In this document: positions 8,019 through 16,273 of the stretch, one piece after another | How positions within the stretch are numbered: position 1 is the first letter of the stretch | Layout of the letters: each line of letters begins with the position of its first letter | Assembly: GCF_018642165.1 (NCBI RefSeq) | Contig: NZ_JAHHZM010000002.1 | Location: 434,001 to 498,000, forward strand | Length of the DNA: 64,000 nucleotides | Reading direction: 5' to 3' | Source: Echinicola shivajiensis | Lineage (GTDB): Bacteria > Bacteroidota > Bacteroidia > Cytophagales > Cyclobacteriaceae | The notes under the pieces: generated by a model | What the model saw: only the letters and a program-made list of their open reading frames with translations | Told to the model about the DNA's origin: nothing | Database searches by the model: none | Program-made: the position numbers and the translations under genes

Positions 8019-8528
8019 TTACTTTAGTTGAATGGGTAATCCTGATACCATAAAGGTTGCTTTGTCCGCATTCTTTGCGATAAATTGGTTGATCCAGCCT
8101 TGCAATTCAGTGAATTTTCTACCGACTTCGGTCTGTGCGTGTATGCCCATACCTATTTCATTGGAAATGATAATCAGGTGTGCATTTACTGCGTTCTTAA
8201 AAATCATTTCCAGTTCATTTTTGCAGGATTCAAGGCAGGATTCCACATTGTTTTTGCTGTCGGCATACCAGTTGGTAAGCCAAAGGGTTACACAGTCCAT
8301 CACCACGGTTTTGCTTTCTATGTCGACTTCGCTCAGAAACTTTTCCTCTTCAATGGTTGTCCATCTCTCATCTCTGTCGGAAAGGTGCCTTTCTACCCTT
8401 TTTTTGAAATCATCATCCCAGATTCTTGATGTGGCCAGATAGTAAGGGAATTCAGAAAGTTGCTCAGCCAATCCCTGTGCATACCGGCTTTTGCCGGACC
8501 TTTCACCTCCAGTAATATAGTAGATCAT
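8019..8528 (-). CDS. cobU: Adenosylcobinamide kinase / adenosylcobinamide-phosphate guanylyltransferase (CobU)
   Basis: 169 residues. P-loop GGERSGKS at 7-14; the guanylylated His lies in VERHLSDRDERW (H48); VMDCVTLWLTN and the IISNEIGMGI segment are also characteristic. It phosphorylates adenosylcobinamide and adds GMP, making AdoCbi-GDP for CobS. It overlaps the upstream Cys-rich gene by 4 bases. The absence of corrin-ring genes here is consistent with salvage, not de novo synthesis. Confidence 0.95.
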   Translation of the reverse strand: MIYYITGGERSGKSRYAQGLAEQLSEFPYYLATSRIWDDDFKKRVERHLSDRDERWTTIEEEKFLSEVDIESKTVVMDCVTLWLTNWYADSKNNVESCLESCKNELEMIFKNAVNAHLIIISNEIGMGIHAQTEVGRKFTELQGWINQFIAKNADKATFMVSGLPIQLK

Positions 8529-8884
8529 GATTTATTGAGTTTATCATATGGACAATTTTTGCAGCCGTTTCCACAGCATTTTCCCTGTCGGAGCAGGTAC
8601 CAAGCTGTAAATACGTAGAAGCCTTGTTCATTTATAGTATAGTCTATTCCTTCTATCAGTTCTTTGGGCAAACCCAGTTTCTGGATGGTTTTGACCTTGT
8701 GTCCATCCAGGCTTGCTGTCCAATTGTTTATTCTATTTATTGTCTCCGTTTTTAAACAGCTGGGACAAAGACAATCTTTGCCTTCTTCCAAAGGTAGGAT
8801 AGGAGGAAAAGCACTGCACCAGCATTGGTGGGAACAATGGAATTTGTTTTGACAATTTGGGCAGTGCTTTTCTTTAACCATCAT
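8525..8884 (-). CDS. Small Cys-rich protein with CWC and DUF5522-like segments
   Basis: 119 residues, 14 cysteines. The N-terminal part (CPNC, CSHQCWC, CLCPSC at about 8-41) matches the Cys-rich CWC pattern; the C-terminal GKCCGNGCKNCPYD resembles DUF5522. Both groups look like metal-binding motifs, zinc or Fe-S, but the ligand is not known. It lies between the receptor gene (no gap) and cobU (4-base overlap), so it is co-transcribed with cobalamin genes. The same CWC/DUF5522 architecture is frequent in Bacteroidota; function is undefined. Confidence 0.8.
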   Translation of the reverse strand: MMVKEKHCPNCQNKFHCSHQCWCSAFPPILPLEEGKDCLCPSCLKTETINRINNWTASLDGHKVKTIQKLGLPKELIEGIDYTINEQGFYVFTAWYLLRQGKCCGNGCKNCPYDKLNKS

Positions 8885-10798
8885 TTAAAATTGATACCTG
8901 GCACCAATATTAAAGTTTCTACCTCTGGTAGTGTAGCCATATATAGCTGTAAAATCTTCGTCTAGAAGATTGTTTATTCCAGCATACAAATTAAGTTTTT
9001 TATTCAAAACAGATTGTTGGACATATAAGTCGATAAGCCCATAGCTATCCAACTCTAATTCTCCACCATAGCCCCAGTCATATATGGTTCTTTTGCTGGT
9101 GAAGTTATACTTTAAGGAGACCACTGTATTGTCTGTTGGCTTAGTAAGGAAGGTCATGCCCCATTTGTCTTTTGGAATCCTGTAAAATGTTTCAGGTTTA
9201 TCAGTGCTTACATGAGCATAGTTTCCATTAAGCTCAAAAAACTGGTTCACTTTCCATGAAAAGTCAGCTTCAAAACCTTCCACTCGCCTTTTATTGCTTG
9301 TGTTTTGGTATTCTCCTCTAATATAATTTCCCTCCTCATCAAATATAGAAACAAAGTCTATAGGAGCAGATTCGTCTCTGGTAAAATGCACCAAGTTAAT
9401 GGTGAAATCCTTGCCTACATAAAATGAGATCCCTTGCTCATAATTGATGGATTCTTCAGGTTGAAGGTTTTTATTTCCATATAATGGGGAATTCAGCTGA
9501 TAAAGGGTAGGAGTGACATAGGCACTGGAAACCGATGCAAGAATTTTCAAGCTCACTTTGTCTGAAATGGCTGTCAAATAAGATGGATTCAGGTTATAAA
9601 CAAATTTGCTATCATATTCCGAGTGTGTGTTTAATCGGGCACCCCCATGAATATTAAACCCCGAATTGGATTCATAAAACAAACTGGCATAGGGGTCGAC
9701 TAAGGTGAATTGGTTTTCATCAAAGCTTAAATCACTAGGTTGCTCATAAGCAAGTTGCTGTAGATTTACACCCCAAAGTCCCTTTAAGCCAGATAAAATT
9801 TGATGCTCTTGGGTAAGGTCTAGTTGTAAATTTCTGCCATTGAATTTGCTGGGGAAACTGCTGATAAATTCCCTTTCATTTACATTATAAACAGATTTTA
9901 GTTTGATGCTTCCTTTTTCGTAGGTATAAGTAGGGGTAAGCCCCAACCTAAATTGTTGGTTAGTTTGCTGATTGTCTGCATCAGTGAAAGTGTTATCATC
10001 GTAATCTGATTCCATATCATCAAATGCAGAAATAAAATCCAATTGGAAGCGCTCAGAAACGGCATAGCCTAATTTCAATAGCGCATTTTGCCTTTTCATT
10101 CCATCCTTGCCAAATGGAGTAGGGGATTGCTCTTCAGAAGCGGATGAAAATCCATCTGAATGATAAGAACTGGCAGAAAGCATATAGTTAAACTTATTGC
10201 TTCTACCGTTCAGGTTGAGACTTCCTCTGTAGGTTCCAAATGAGCCGCCGTTTACATCCACAGAACCGGCCAATACTTTGTCCTTCTGACCTGATTTTAG
10301 TTTGATGCTGATCACGGCAGCAGAGGCTCCTGTCCCATAAAGTGTGCTAAGCCCCCCCTTTAAAACCTCAATGGATTCGACCTGATCCAATGAAAGCAAC
10401 CTGAGGTCGTAAGTAGAGGCTATGCCTGATGGATCGTTTATAGGAAGTCCATCAATTAGAATCAAAGTGTTTTTGCTGCTGGCTCCCCTGACGAAATAAT
10501 TGATATTGGTACCTGGAGAGCCGAAATTACCTTCTATTTGTATCCCTGGAACCTCATTGAGGAGGTCAGCAACGGTTTTACCGGCATTTTGTGCAATAGC
10601 CTCTTGGTCAAGTTTGTAAATGGATTTTCCTGATTTTTCTACTGGGATTTCAAATTTGGTCCCTGTGACGACCACCTCATCCAATTCGGTGGTATCTTGT
10701 GAAAATGCTTGGGAAGTGGAGAAATATAAACCAGCCAATGCAATTGAAAAGGCCCATCTTCTCCCTTTTTCTGTAAAAGGAACAATACTTTTGTTCAT
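8885..10798 (-). CDS. btuB: TonB-dependent corrinoid receptor (BtuB-like)
   Basis: 637 residues. Signal peptide at 1-33 ending ...SQAFSQ; the TonB-box region with ELDEVVVTGT follows, then a plug domain (about 40-165, with LLNEVPGIQIEG, FVRGASSKNTLILIDG and IEVLKGGLSTLYGTGA) and a barrel ending in an aromatic residue (RYQF). It transports cobalamin or cobinamide across the outer membrane. The substrate is inferred from the cobalamin riboswitch upstream and the cob genes downstream; the receptor family alone would not show it. No btuFCD inner-membrane transporter is in the window. Confidence 0.92.
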   Translation of the reverse strand: MNKSIVPFTEKGRRWAFSIALAGLYFSTSQAFSQDTTELDEVVVTGTKFEIPVEKSGKSIYKLDQEAIAQNAGKTVADLLNEVPGIQIEGNFGSPGTNINYFVRGASSKNTLILIDGLPINDPSGIASTYDLRLLSLDQVESIEVLKGGLSTLYGTGASAAVISIKLKSGQKDKVLAGSVDVNGGSFGTYRGSLNLNGRSNKFNYMLSASSYHSDGFSSASEEQSPTPFGKDGMKRQNALLKLGYAVSERFQLDFISAFDDMESDYDDNTFTDADNQQTNQQFRLGLTPTYTYEKGSIKLKSVYNVNEREFISSFPSKFNGRNLQLDLTQEHQILSGLKGLWGVNLQQLAYEQPSDLSFDENQFTLVDPYASLFYESNSGFNIHGGARLNTHSEYDSKFVYNLNPSYLTAISDKVSLKILASVSSAYVTPTLYQLNSPLYGNKNLQPEESINYEQGISFYVGKDFTINLVHFTRDESAPIDFVSIFDEEGNYIRGEYQNTSNKRRVEGFEADFSWKVNQFFELNGNYAHVSTDKPETFYRIPKDKWGMTFLTKPTDNTVVSLKYNFTSKRTIYDWGYGGELELDSYGLIDLYVQQSVLNKKLNLYAGINNLLDEDFTAIYGYTTRGRNFNIGARYQF

Positions 10799-10914
10799 AG
10801 CGTAATGATAAATATTAAGAATTTGACACTATGAACTTTCTGGGAAAACTGATAAAAACACCCTCAGCGCTAAGAATGATTTTTCATGGCTTTTCACCCG
10901 AAAGCTCTGAATAA

Positions 10915-11090
10915 CAGTTGATGGCAGGTCTTCTGACTTACTTCACTTTTGACGGCCTTCCCGTGCGCCTGAGCGTACAGTGGCTGTGGATGTCAAAAGC
11001 TGTATTGAAGCTTACAGCTGCGGGTACAGTTTCGGACTTTCACCGAATTCCCTTTTAAACCAAGTCCAAGAAAGGAGATTGGTACCAAAA
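10915..11090 (-). ncRNA. Cobalamin riboswitch
   Basis: Reading the minus strand, the conserved blocks appear in order: CGGTGAAAGTCCG, CCCGCAGCTG, the GCCACTG element, GGGAAGG, and GTCAGAAGACCTGCC (B12 box), followed by about 120 bases to the receptor start. The candidate promoter at 11098-11129 would begin transcription right at its 5' edge. No T-tract hairpin is obvious between it and the ATG at 10798, so control is more likely at translation than by termination. It should repress the seven-gene operon when adenosylcobalamin is abundant. Confidence 0.93.
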
Positions 11091-11097
11091 ACTTCTG

Positions 11098-11129
11098 CAA
11101 AGGTAATTATTTTTTATAATTAAGCTCAA
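11098..11129 (-). promoter_or_regulatory. Bacteroidota-type promoter for the cobalamin operon
   Basis: On the minus strand TACCTTTG (11098-11105) matches the TAnnTTTG -7 consensus exactly, and TTG (11127-11129) lies 21 bases upstream. Transcription would start near 11091, directly before the riboswitch. Confidence 0.65.
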
Positions 11130-11160
11130 CAAATTACCCTTTGTAGAATAAGAACAGTAT

Positions 11161-11202
11161 TAAAAAAAAAAAAGCATCCATCGATCTATATGGATGCTTT
11201 TT
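11161..11202 (-). terminator. Intrinsic terminator of the aldo/keto reductase gene
   Basis: GCATCCAT (11174-11181) and ATGGATGC (11190-11197) form an 8-bp stem, extended by A-T pairs. On the minus strand it is followed by about a dozen T residues. It insulates the reductase from the cobalamin operon promoter. Confidence 0.85.
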
Positions 11203-11221
11203 GCAATTTAAAGACTCCTGC

Positions 11222-12211
11222 TTATTTCAGGATGCCTTCTATTTTATTTAGTTCTTCTTTAGAAAAATCAAGCTTATCCAAACATTTAAGTGAATCTTCC
11301 AGTTGATTGGTTTTGCTGACTCCAATAAGAACAGAGGTGACCCGGTCATCCTTTAACAACCAAGAAAGGGCCATTTGGGCTAGACTTTGTCCCCGTCCTT
11401 GTGCCAAGTCATTTAAAGCTTTTATTTTATTGAGTGTGTTTTCATTGATTTCTGATTTCTGGAGAAATCCATGTGATTTGGCTGCCCTGGAATCTTCTGG
11501 GATTCCTTTTAAGTATTTATCTGTCAGCATACCCTGCGCCAATGGAGAGAATGGAATACAGCCTACTCCTTCTTGGCCCAGCACATCCAGTAATCCTCCT
11601 TCTACCCAACGTTCAAACATGGAGTATTTCGGTTGATGGATGAGACAAGGTGTTCCCATTTCCCTTAGCAAGTTGATGGCTTTTTGCGCATCTTCTGCTG
11701 GGTAATTGGAAATTCCTACATATAATGCTTTTCCTTGTTGGACAATTTGGTGGAGTGCTCCCATGGTTTCCTCTAGAGGGGTTTCAGGGTCAGGCCTATG
11801 GTGGTAAAAAATATCCACATATTCCAGTCCCATTCTTTTCAGGCTTTGGTCAAGGCTGGAAATTAAGTATTTTCTTGATCCCCAATCACCATAAGGTCCG
11901 TCCCACATTAAATAACCTGCTTTCGAAGAAATTACCATTTCATCTCTAAGACCAGCAAAGTCTTCTTTTAGGATTTTTCCGAAATTTTCTTCTGCTGAAC
12001 CTGGTGGTGGTCCATAATTATTTGCCAGGTCAAAATGGGTAATACCAGAGTCAAATGCCAGTTGCAGTATTTTGCGTGAATTTTCCAAAACATCCACATG
12101 GCCGAAATTATGCCAAAGTCCTAGGGAAAGGGCAGGGAGTTTTAGTCCGCTTTTTCCACAGCGACGATAGGTCATTTTTTTATATCGATCTGGATGAGGT
12201 AAATAGCTCAT
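11222..12211 (-). CDS. Aldo/keto reductase, YghZ/GPR type
   Basis: 329 residues, TIM-barrel aldo/keto reductase. The catalytic tetrad can be placed at D61, Y66, K97 and H138 (FYHHRPD). The opening MSYLPHPDRYKKMTYRRCG and the LANNYGPPPGSAEE loop match the YghZ (L-glyceraldehyde 3-phosphate reductase) subgroup, which reduces methylglyoxal and related aldehydes with NADPH. Monocistronic, with its own terminator. Exact substrate in this organism is not shown by the sequence. Confidence 0.9.
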   Translation of the reverse strand: MSYLPHPDRYKKMTYRRCGKSGLKLPALSLGLWHNFGHVDVLENSRKILQLAFDSGITHFDLANNYGPPPGSAEENFGKILKEDFAGLRDEMVISSKAGYLMWDGPYGDWGSRKYLISSLDQSLKRMGLEYVDIFYHHRPDPETPLEETMGALHQIVQQGKALYVGISNYPAEDAQKAINLLREMGTPCLIHQPKYSMFERWVEGGLLDVLGQEGVGCIPFSPLAQGMLTDKYLKGIPEDSRAAKSHGFLQKSEINENTLNKIKALNDLAQGRGQSLAQMALSWLLKDDRVTSVLIGVSKTNQLEDSLKCLDKLDFSKEELNKIEGILK

Positions 12212-12571
12212 ATGGTATTGTGATTTTAAAATTTTACAAAGGATGCAATATAATCAGAATGATTCAGCTTTTCCCAATCCCCTGGCGGAGGAACTAAAAA
12301 ATTATTTTTATAGGATGAATTACTTACGTTTTTAGGTTAAAAGGAGAGGAAATGATTACAAAACCCTTCAAATACAAGGATATCTGTATATATGTGAACG
12401 TGCTGAACTTAAAAAAACATAGTTTAAAATACGTTTTTATATATAAAAAATGAAAAATTATTTGTTTGTTTGAAATTTAATACAGACATTAGATATATAG
12501 ATAATCAAAATAACCAAAGGTTAAAAAGTTAGTCTTAAGGTTGAATTTTTGTTTCATTAATTGTTTTTGAT
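12212..12571. other. Intergenic region between divergent genes
   Basis: 360 bases, strongly AT-rich, separating the minus-strand reductase from the plus-strand gene at 12572. TTTGTTTGTTTG occurs at 12461-12472, but no good -7 box follows at the right distance. No ORF, hairpin or repeat worth naming was seen. Confidence 0.5.
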
Positions 12572-13006
12572 ATGCTATTAGAACAAAGAAGAATGAAGCC
12601 CAATTTTCTTCCCGCATATGGAAAGAAAACATTCGAGAGGAACCTGATGCCATTGTTGGATTGGATTCCCATGATGCAAAAAGAATTTAATAGGGTAGAG
12701 AGGATAATAGGGAATGAACTTACCCCAGAGGCTGCATATTATTATTACGATTTCTATGATTTAGCTCAGATTATTAAACGGAAGTTGCTTGAAGGTCCAC
12801 CCTTGGAAGTATCTGATTTGATTGCAGCGAAAGCAAAATTGGATTTTGGCTCGGAAGTGTTTCCTGAATTTAATAGGGAGGCTTTATGGAATCTATTAAG
12901 TGCGGCTGTACAAATCGACCAAGCTAATCACTCCTATTTAGAGAATAAAATTAAAGATAAAACTGTTTTGAAACTGCTTAGTGCAATTAAAAATTCTTTT
13001 CGTTGA
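12572..13006 (+). CDS. Hypothetical protein
   Basis: 144 residues, soluble and mostly helical, rich in Leu, Glu and Tyr (AAYYYYDFYDLAQIIKRK at about 51-68). A second start at MKPNFLP (residue 8, 12593) is possible. It has no signal peptide, membrane segment or recognised motif. It is a single gene with a strong terminator 30 bases after its stop, which supports expression. I do not recognise the family. Confidence 0.6.
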   Translation: MLLEQRRMKPNFLPAYGKKTFERNLMPLLDWIPMMQKEFNRVERIIGNELTPEAAYYYYDFYDLAQIIKRKLLEGPPLEVSDLIAAKAKLDFGSEVFPEFNREALWNLLSAAVQIDQANHSYLENKIKDKTVLKLLSAIKNSFR

Positions 13007-13033
13007 TTTTTTTAATATGTCAAACTTGGTGAG

Positions 13034-13068
13034 AAAGGTTCGGGAAATTTTCCCGAACCTTTTTATTT
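13034..13068 (+). terminator. Intrinsic terminator after the 144-residue gene
   Basis: AAGGTTCGGGAAA and TTTCCCGAACCTT pair over about 13 bp with a minimal loop, followed by TTTTATTTTTTT. Belongs to the gene ending at 13006. Confidence 0.9.
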
Positions 13069-13180
13069 TTTTAGTATCCATAAGCTTATATGGCTACGCT
13101 GTTGAGGCAAGCCGTAATTCTGTAGGGATGGGCTAATTAGTGAAATTTTGTTCATCCTAACAATTTAAAATTAATAGATA

Positions 13181-13210
13181 TGTATATCCGCAATTGCACC
13201 AGTAAATATT
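13181..13210. repeat. Dispersed 30-bp repeat, copy A
   Basis: Matches 54251-54280 at 27 of 30 positions on the same strand (shared core TGTATATCCGC, then CACCAGTAA). Both copies lie in spacers just after terminators. Not recognised as a known element. Confidence 0.6.
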
Positions 13211-13695
13211 AAAAGCGAATCGAAACGATCCTTTTGATGAAAGTATCAATTGCTTCGGTCTCCATACTTCAGTCTTCCGACCACTTGAGCAAAGGATTTA
13301 TGGTTACTGGCATCATAGCGGATAATCAGATTAATAGAAATCATAAATAGAAAGTACGAAGGCTGGTTTATAAATAACGAATAATCAATAATGTGTTTTT
13401 CTTTAGCTATCTGTGATCAAACAAAAGGGAGATATTTCAAAGAAGGCATGTAACTATCAAAATATTCTTTCTCTCCAAATTATTTGCTTGATCTAAAATG
13501 TTGACGGGACGAAAGAGGAAAGGAGGTTATTAAGTTACTTTTAGAATTTTTTTAGAATTTAGCCCAATAAATTTGTCTGTTTTGTCTTAGATATTTAAAT
13601 GATCCTATAGGTGAATTCCAAATTATCGTTTATTATTTTTGATTAGATTTTTTTATGAAAATTTATTTGAAAAATTGAATTTTAGTAATTACAAG

Positions 13696-13723
13696 AAAAA
13701 TACCCAAAACGGGGTATTTTTTT
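13696..13723. terminator. Strong intrinsic terminator with no annotated gene upstream
   Basis: AAAAATACCC, a 6-base loop, then GGGTATTTTT plus further T residues: a 10-bp stem with T-tracts on both strands. On the plus strand nothing coding lies between 13007 and here; on the minus strand nothing coding lies between here and 14023. It may end an unannotated small RNA. Confidence 0.75.
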
Positions 13724-13933
13724 ATTGATAAATATGATTTATGTAAAATTGGTGGCTGGTAAATATGTTGATAAGTTGTTGATAAAAAGATGCTTTTCCA
13801 CTGTTTTCATCATTGTTTTTGTTGAAATCTCTTTCTATTTTTAAATCGATTTAAGTATTATAGGCGGTTTACCTGTTAACTAAGTAGTATTTTGAACTGT
13901 ATTTTGTTACCATTTGTAATCAACACGAATCCG

Positions 13934-13972
13934 ATCCCATGATGGGATGGTCAGCCAAAGGACCTTTTTTAA
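13934..13972 (+). promoter_or_regulatory. Two adjacent hairpins in the leader of the 85-residue gene
   Basis: ATCCCAT, one base, ATGGGAT (13934-13948) is followed by GGTC, 8 bases, GACC and six T residues (to about 13972). The second looks like a weak terminator. They sit 50-90 bases before the ATG at 14024 and could form a leader or attenuator. Inferred from sequence symmetry only. Confidence 0.35.
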
Positions 13973-14023
13973 GGAATTATAAGTATCATTAAAGTACAAT
14001 TAAAAAATATTAATTTCATATTT

Positions 14024-14281
14024 ATGCTAATTTCATCTACTAATGGGTTTCTCTCAATAGTGAATTGTCCTTCAGACGGAGATCATGTGCTGGTGAGGGC
14101 AAATAAGAAAGTGGTGCTATCTCAATTATTTGATGATGGAAGAATTAAGTTTATTGAAGAAGAAGGATTTATTTTTGGTGTTTCAGTTTGTAAGCAGGAG
14201 CTTGCGGATATCTTGGTGAAGATGGTCAAGAGTATAGATTATACCAATTTTGAATCTGGTTTCGCCTTGGCAGATGCTTAA
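14024..14281 (+). CDS. Small conserved hypothetical protein
   Basis: 85 residues, cytoplasmic. It opens MLISSTNGFLSIVNCPSDGDHVLVRA and closes with a SIDYTNFESGFA segment. I recall a group of small bacterial proteins of unknown function with the plan 'MxISTxxGFxSVVxxxxxPDxxxVRAR ... DYxNFK'; this gene fits that plan, including a short acidic middle. No catalytic motif is visible. It stands alone, with an AT-rich spacer on both sides. Confidence 0.65.
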   Translation: MLISSTNGFLSIVNCPSDGDHVLVRANKKVVLSQLFDDGRIKFIEEEGFIFGVSVCKQELADILVKMVKSIDYTNFESGFALADA

Positions 14282-14577
14282 GCTTTATGCTTAATTTAAG
14301 TTTATTCTTTTTGTTTTTTTAAATGCTTTCTTGTTTGATAAAAGGTCACTAAGTATTACTTCGTTCTTTTTATAGGCCTTGTTTTCCAAGATTATATTTT
14401 GGGCTTTGTATTTTATTATCCTTTCTAAAAATCGTAAATTAAGGAGTAAATTTTGATTGAAATAGAGTTTTTGAATTTCAACAATTATTGTTTGTAAAAT
14501 TCATCTATTGGAAATTATCAATTTTATTTCTTCCAGTGGTTGATCTTTGTTTATGGAAGTGTAATAAATAACCTGAT

Positions 14578-15258
14578 ATGCGTATTTCTTTAGCTTTTGA
14601 TGTACATGGTACCTTGGTCGATGCTTCCAGTGTTATCAATTTGTTAAAGGAATATATTGGGAAGCAAGCAGGGGAAGTGTTGGAAACTTGGAAATATAAG
14701 CAAAGAGAATATGCTTTTCGTCATAGGCTGATGGAAGAAGATGTGGATTTTACAGTTTGTTCTGAACAGGCTTTAGAATATGCCTGCCTGTACCATAAGG
14801 TGGATATAAAGGCAGAGGAGAAAGTGGCCATTATGGATTACAGTAAAGCATTGCCAGCATATCCAGAGGCTCTCACTGCTTTAAAGGCTTTAAAGGAATT
14901 AGGCTTTCGTCTATTTGCCTTTTCCAATGGTCCTCAAGATGAGGTGAAGACCTTATTAAAACAAGCTGGTTTAGCTTCCCAATTTGAAAATATCTATAGT
15001 GTTCAGGGAACAAGAACCTTTAAACCGGACCCAGAAGTTTATGAAAATTTTTTACGGTATAACCATACTGGACATCAGTTTACTTGGTTTATATCTGGCA
15101 ACTCCTTTGATATTATTGGCGCAAAAAATGTTGGGCTTAAGGTCGTTTGGGTCCAACGCTCTCCAGATATTGTGATGGATCCCTGGGGCATCGAGCCTGA
15201 TATGACTGTAAGGATTCTGACTGATTTGATAGATTTTTTTAAGGATAAAGTTAGATAA
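14578..15258 (+). CDS. HAD-superfamily hydrolase, haloacid dehalogenase type II-like
   Basis: 226 residues. Motif I FDVHGTLVD carries the nucleophile D8; motif II is FSNGPQ; motif III is the Lys in RTFKPDPEVYE; motif IV region WFISGNSFDIIGAKNVG contains the acidic acceptor. The order and the cap between residues 20 and 95 match L-2-haloacid dehalogenases, which hydrolyse C2-halogenated short carboxylates, a plausible activity in a marine bacterium. Many relatives act on phosphates instead, so the substrate is uncertain. Single gene. Confidence 0.82.
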   Translation: MRISLAFDVHGTLVDASSVINLLKEYIGKQAGEVLETWKYKQREYAFRHRLMEEDVDFTVCSEQALEYACLYHKVDIKAEEKVAIMDYSKALPAYPEALTALKALKELGFRLFAFSNGPQDEVKTLLKQAGLASQFENIYSVQGTRTFKPDPEVYENFLRYNHTGHQFTWFISGNSFDIIGAKNVGLKVVWVQRSPDIVMDPWGIEPDMTVRILTDLIDFFKDKVR

Positions 15259-15580
15259 GGGTGCTCGATAGGGTTTTGTATAGTATTTTTTAAATAAATA
15301 TTTAAATTATCTTCCAAAGGATGGAACCTTTTATGTTTAAGCTAGCTTTTATTAGGCAAGTATTTTATCGGAAACCTTTAATGAGAGGGTAGATTGTTTC
15401 CTTGGTATCTAATGTTTTAGAAAGAGACCTTATCTATTTAAAGAATTGATCTTTTTTTTGGTGTTGGTTTTCAGTTGTTTATCGCGAACCAGGTGATTTA
15501 ATTTTCTGAAATTTCAGTATTGAGGAACTAATTCTTGTTTTTAGCGATTGAATGTTCATTCGGTTTTAAGCAAATGACAA
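15259..15580. other. Intergenic region upstream of the efflux operon
   Basis: 322 AT-rich bases. The only feature seen is the TetR-type palindrome at 15550-15561; no clear TAnnTTTG box was found. Confidence 0.4.
15550..15561 (+). promoter_or_regulatory. TetR-type operator candidate
   Basis: GAATG-TT-CATTC lies 20 bases before the TetR start. GAATG/CATTC half-sites are common in operators of TetR regulators that control their own genes. Likely autoregulatory. Confidence 0.55.
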
Positions 15581-16153
15581 ATGAGTAAAAAAGAACAAAT
15601 ACTAGCGGCCACTCTTGATTTGATTCGGGACCATGGGTTTCATGGTTGTCCTATGAGTATGGTGGCCAAGAACTCAAAAGTTGCGGCCGGAACCATTTAC
15701 CATCATTTTGAAAATAAGGATGATCTTATCTTGGAATTATATCAATATGTCAATCAACAGTTAGTTACGGTAGCAGTAAATGGAGACAATCCTGCCAAAG
15801 ATTTTAAATCCCGCTTTATGGATTTTTGGCAGAACATGAAAGCTTTCTATTTGGAAGAACAGTCCAGTCATCGTTTTATTGAGCAGTTTATGAATTCTCC
15901 TTATAACTCCGAGGAAGTACAAATGGGAGAAAACAAATGGCATGAATGGTTACATGATTTTTTCTCTGATGGTATAGAAAGTGGAGCATTGAGATCAGGA
16001 GTGAAGCCCGCAATTTTAGCCATTTTAGTACATGGCAGCATTATTAGTTCAGTTAAGGTCAGTTTAAACCATGGCAAAAAGGTTCGTCGAGACCAACTCA
16101 ATCTTGGGGAAATCCCTGAAATAGTTTGGGATGGTATTAAATGCCAAGATTAG
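15581..16153 (+). CDS. TetR/AcrR-family regulator
   Basis: 190 residues. The N-terminal helix-turn-helix covers about 5-50 (ILAATLDLIRDHGFHG, then MVAKNSKVAAGTIYHHFENKDDL). The C-terminal ligand domain is all-helical. It precedes tolC, adaptor and RND pump genes on the same strand with a 120-base gap, so it is most likely the local repressor of that pump. The palindrome at 15550-15561 is the best candidate site for self-repression. Confidence 0.93.
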   Translation: MSKKEQILAATLDLIRDHGFHGCPMSMVAKNSKVAAGTIYHHFENKDDLILELYQYVNQQLVTVAVNGDNPAKDFKSRFMDFWQNMKAFYLEEQSSHRFIEQFMNSPYNSEEVQMGENKWHEWLHDFFSDGIESGALRSGVKPAILAILVHGSIISSVKVSLNHGKKVRRDQLNLGEIPEIVWDGIKCQD

Positions 16154-16200
16154 TATTCCAAAACCCAAATAATCCAATACAATTATTGATAAGATATACT

Positions 16201-16217
16201 TTGATCGAAGTGATCAA
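16201..16217 (+). promoter_or_regulatory. Inverted repeat upstream of the tolC-like gene
   Basis: TTGATC, 5 bases, GATCAA, located 57 bases before the ATG at 16274, in the spacer after the TetR gene. Possible operator or part of a promoter for the pump genes; it does not resemble the GAATG/CATTC site. Confidence 0.35.
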
Positions 16218-16273
16218 GGCCGGGAAATCTGTATTGTAAAATTGATAAATCAATTGTTTTAAGAATAAAATTT

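Larger units (their letters stand above)
13069..14023. other. Gene-poor stretch with an orphan terminator and a dispersed repeat
   Basis: About 950 bases without a credible coding frame on either strand. It holds one copy of a 30-bp dispersed repeat (13181-13210), a strong terminator (13696-13723) with no gene before it, and two further hairpins at 13934-13970. GC content rises around 13200-13330 compared with the flanks, which could mark decayed coding sequence, though no protein similarity was recognised. Confidence 0.5.
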
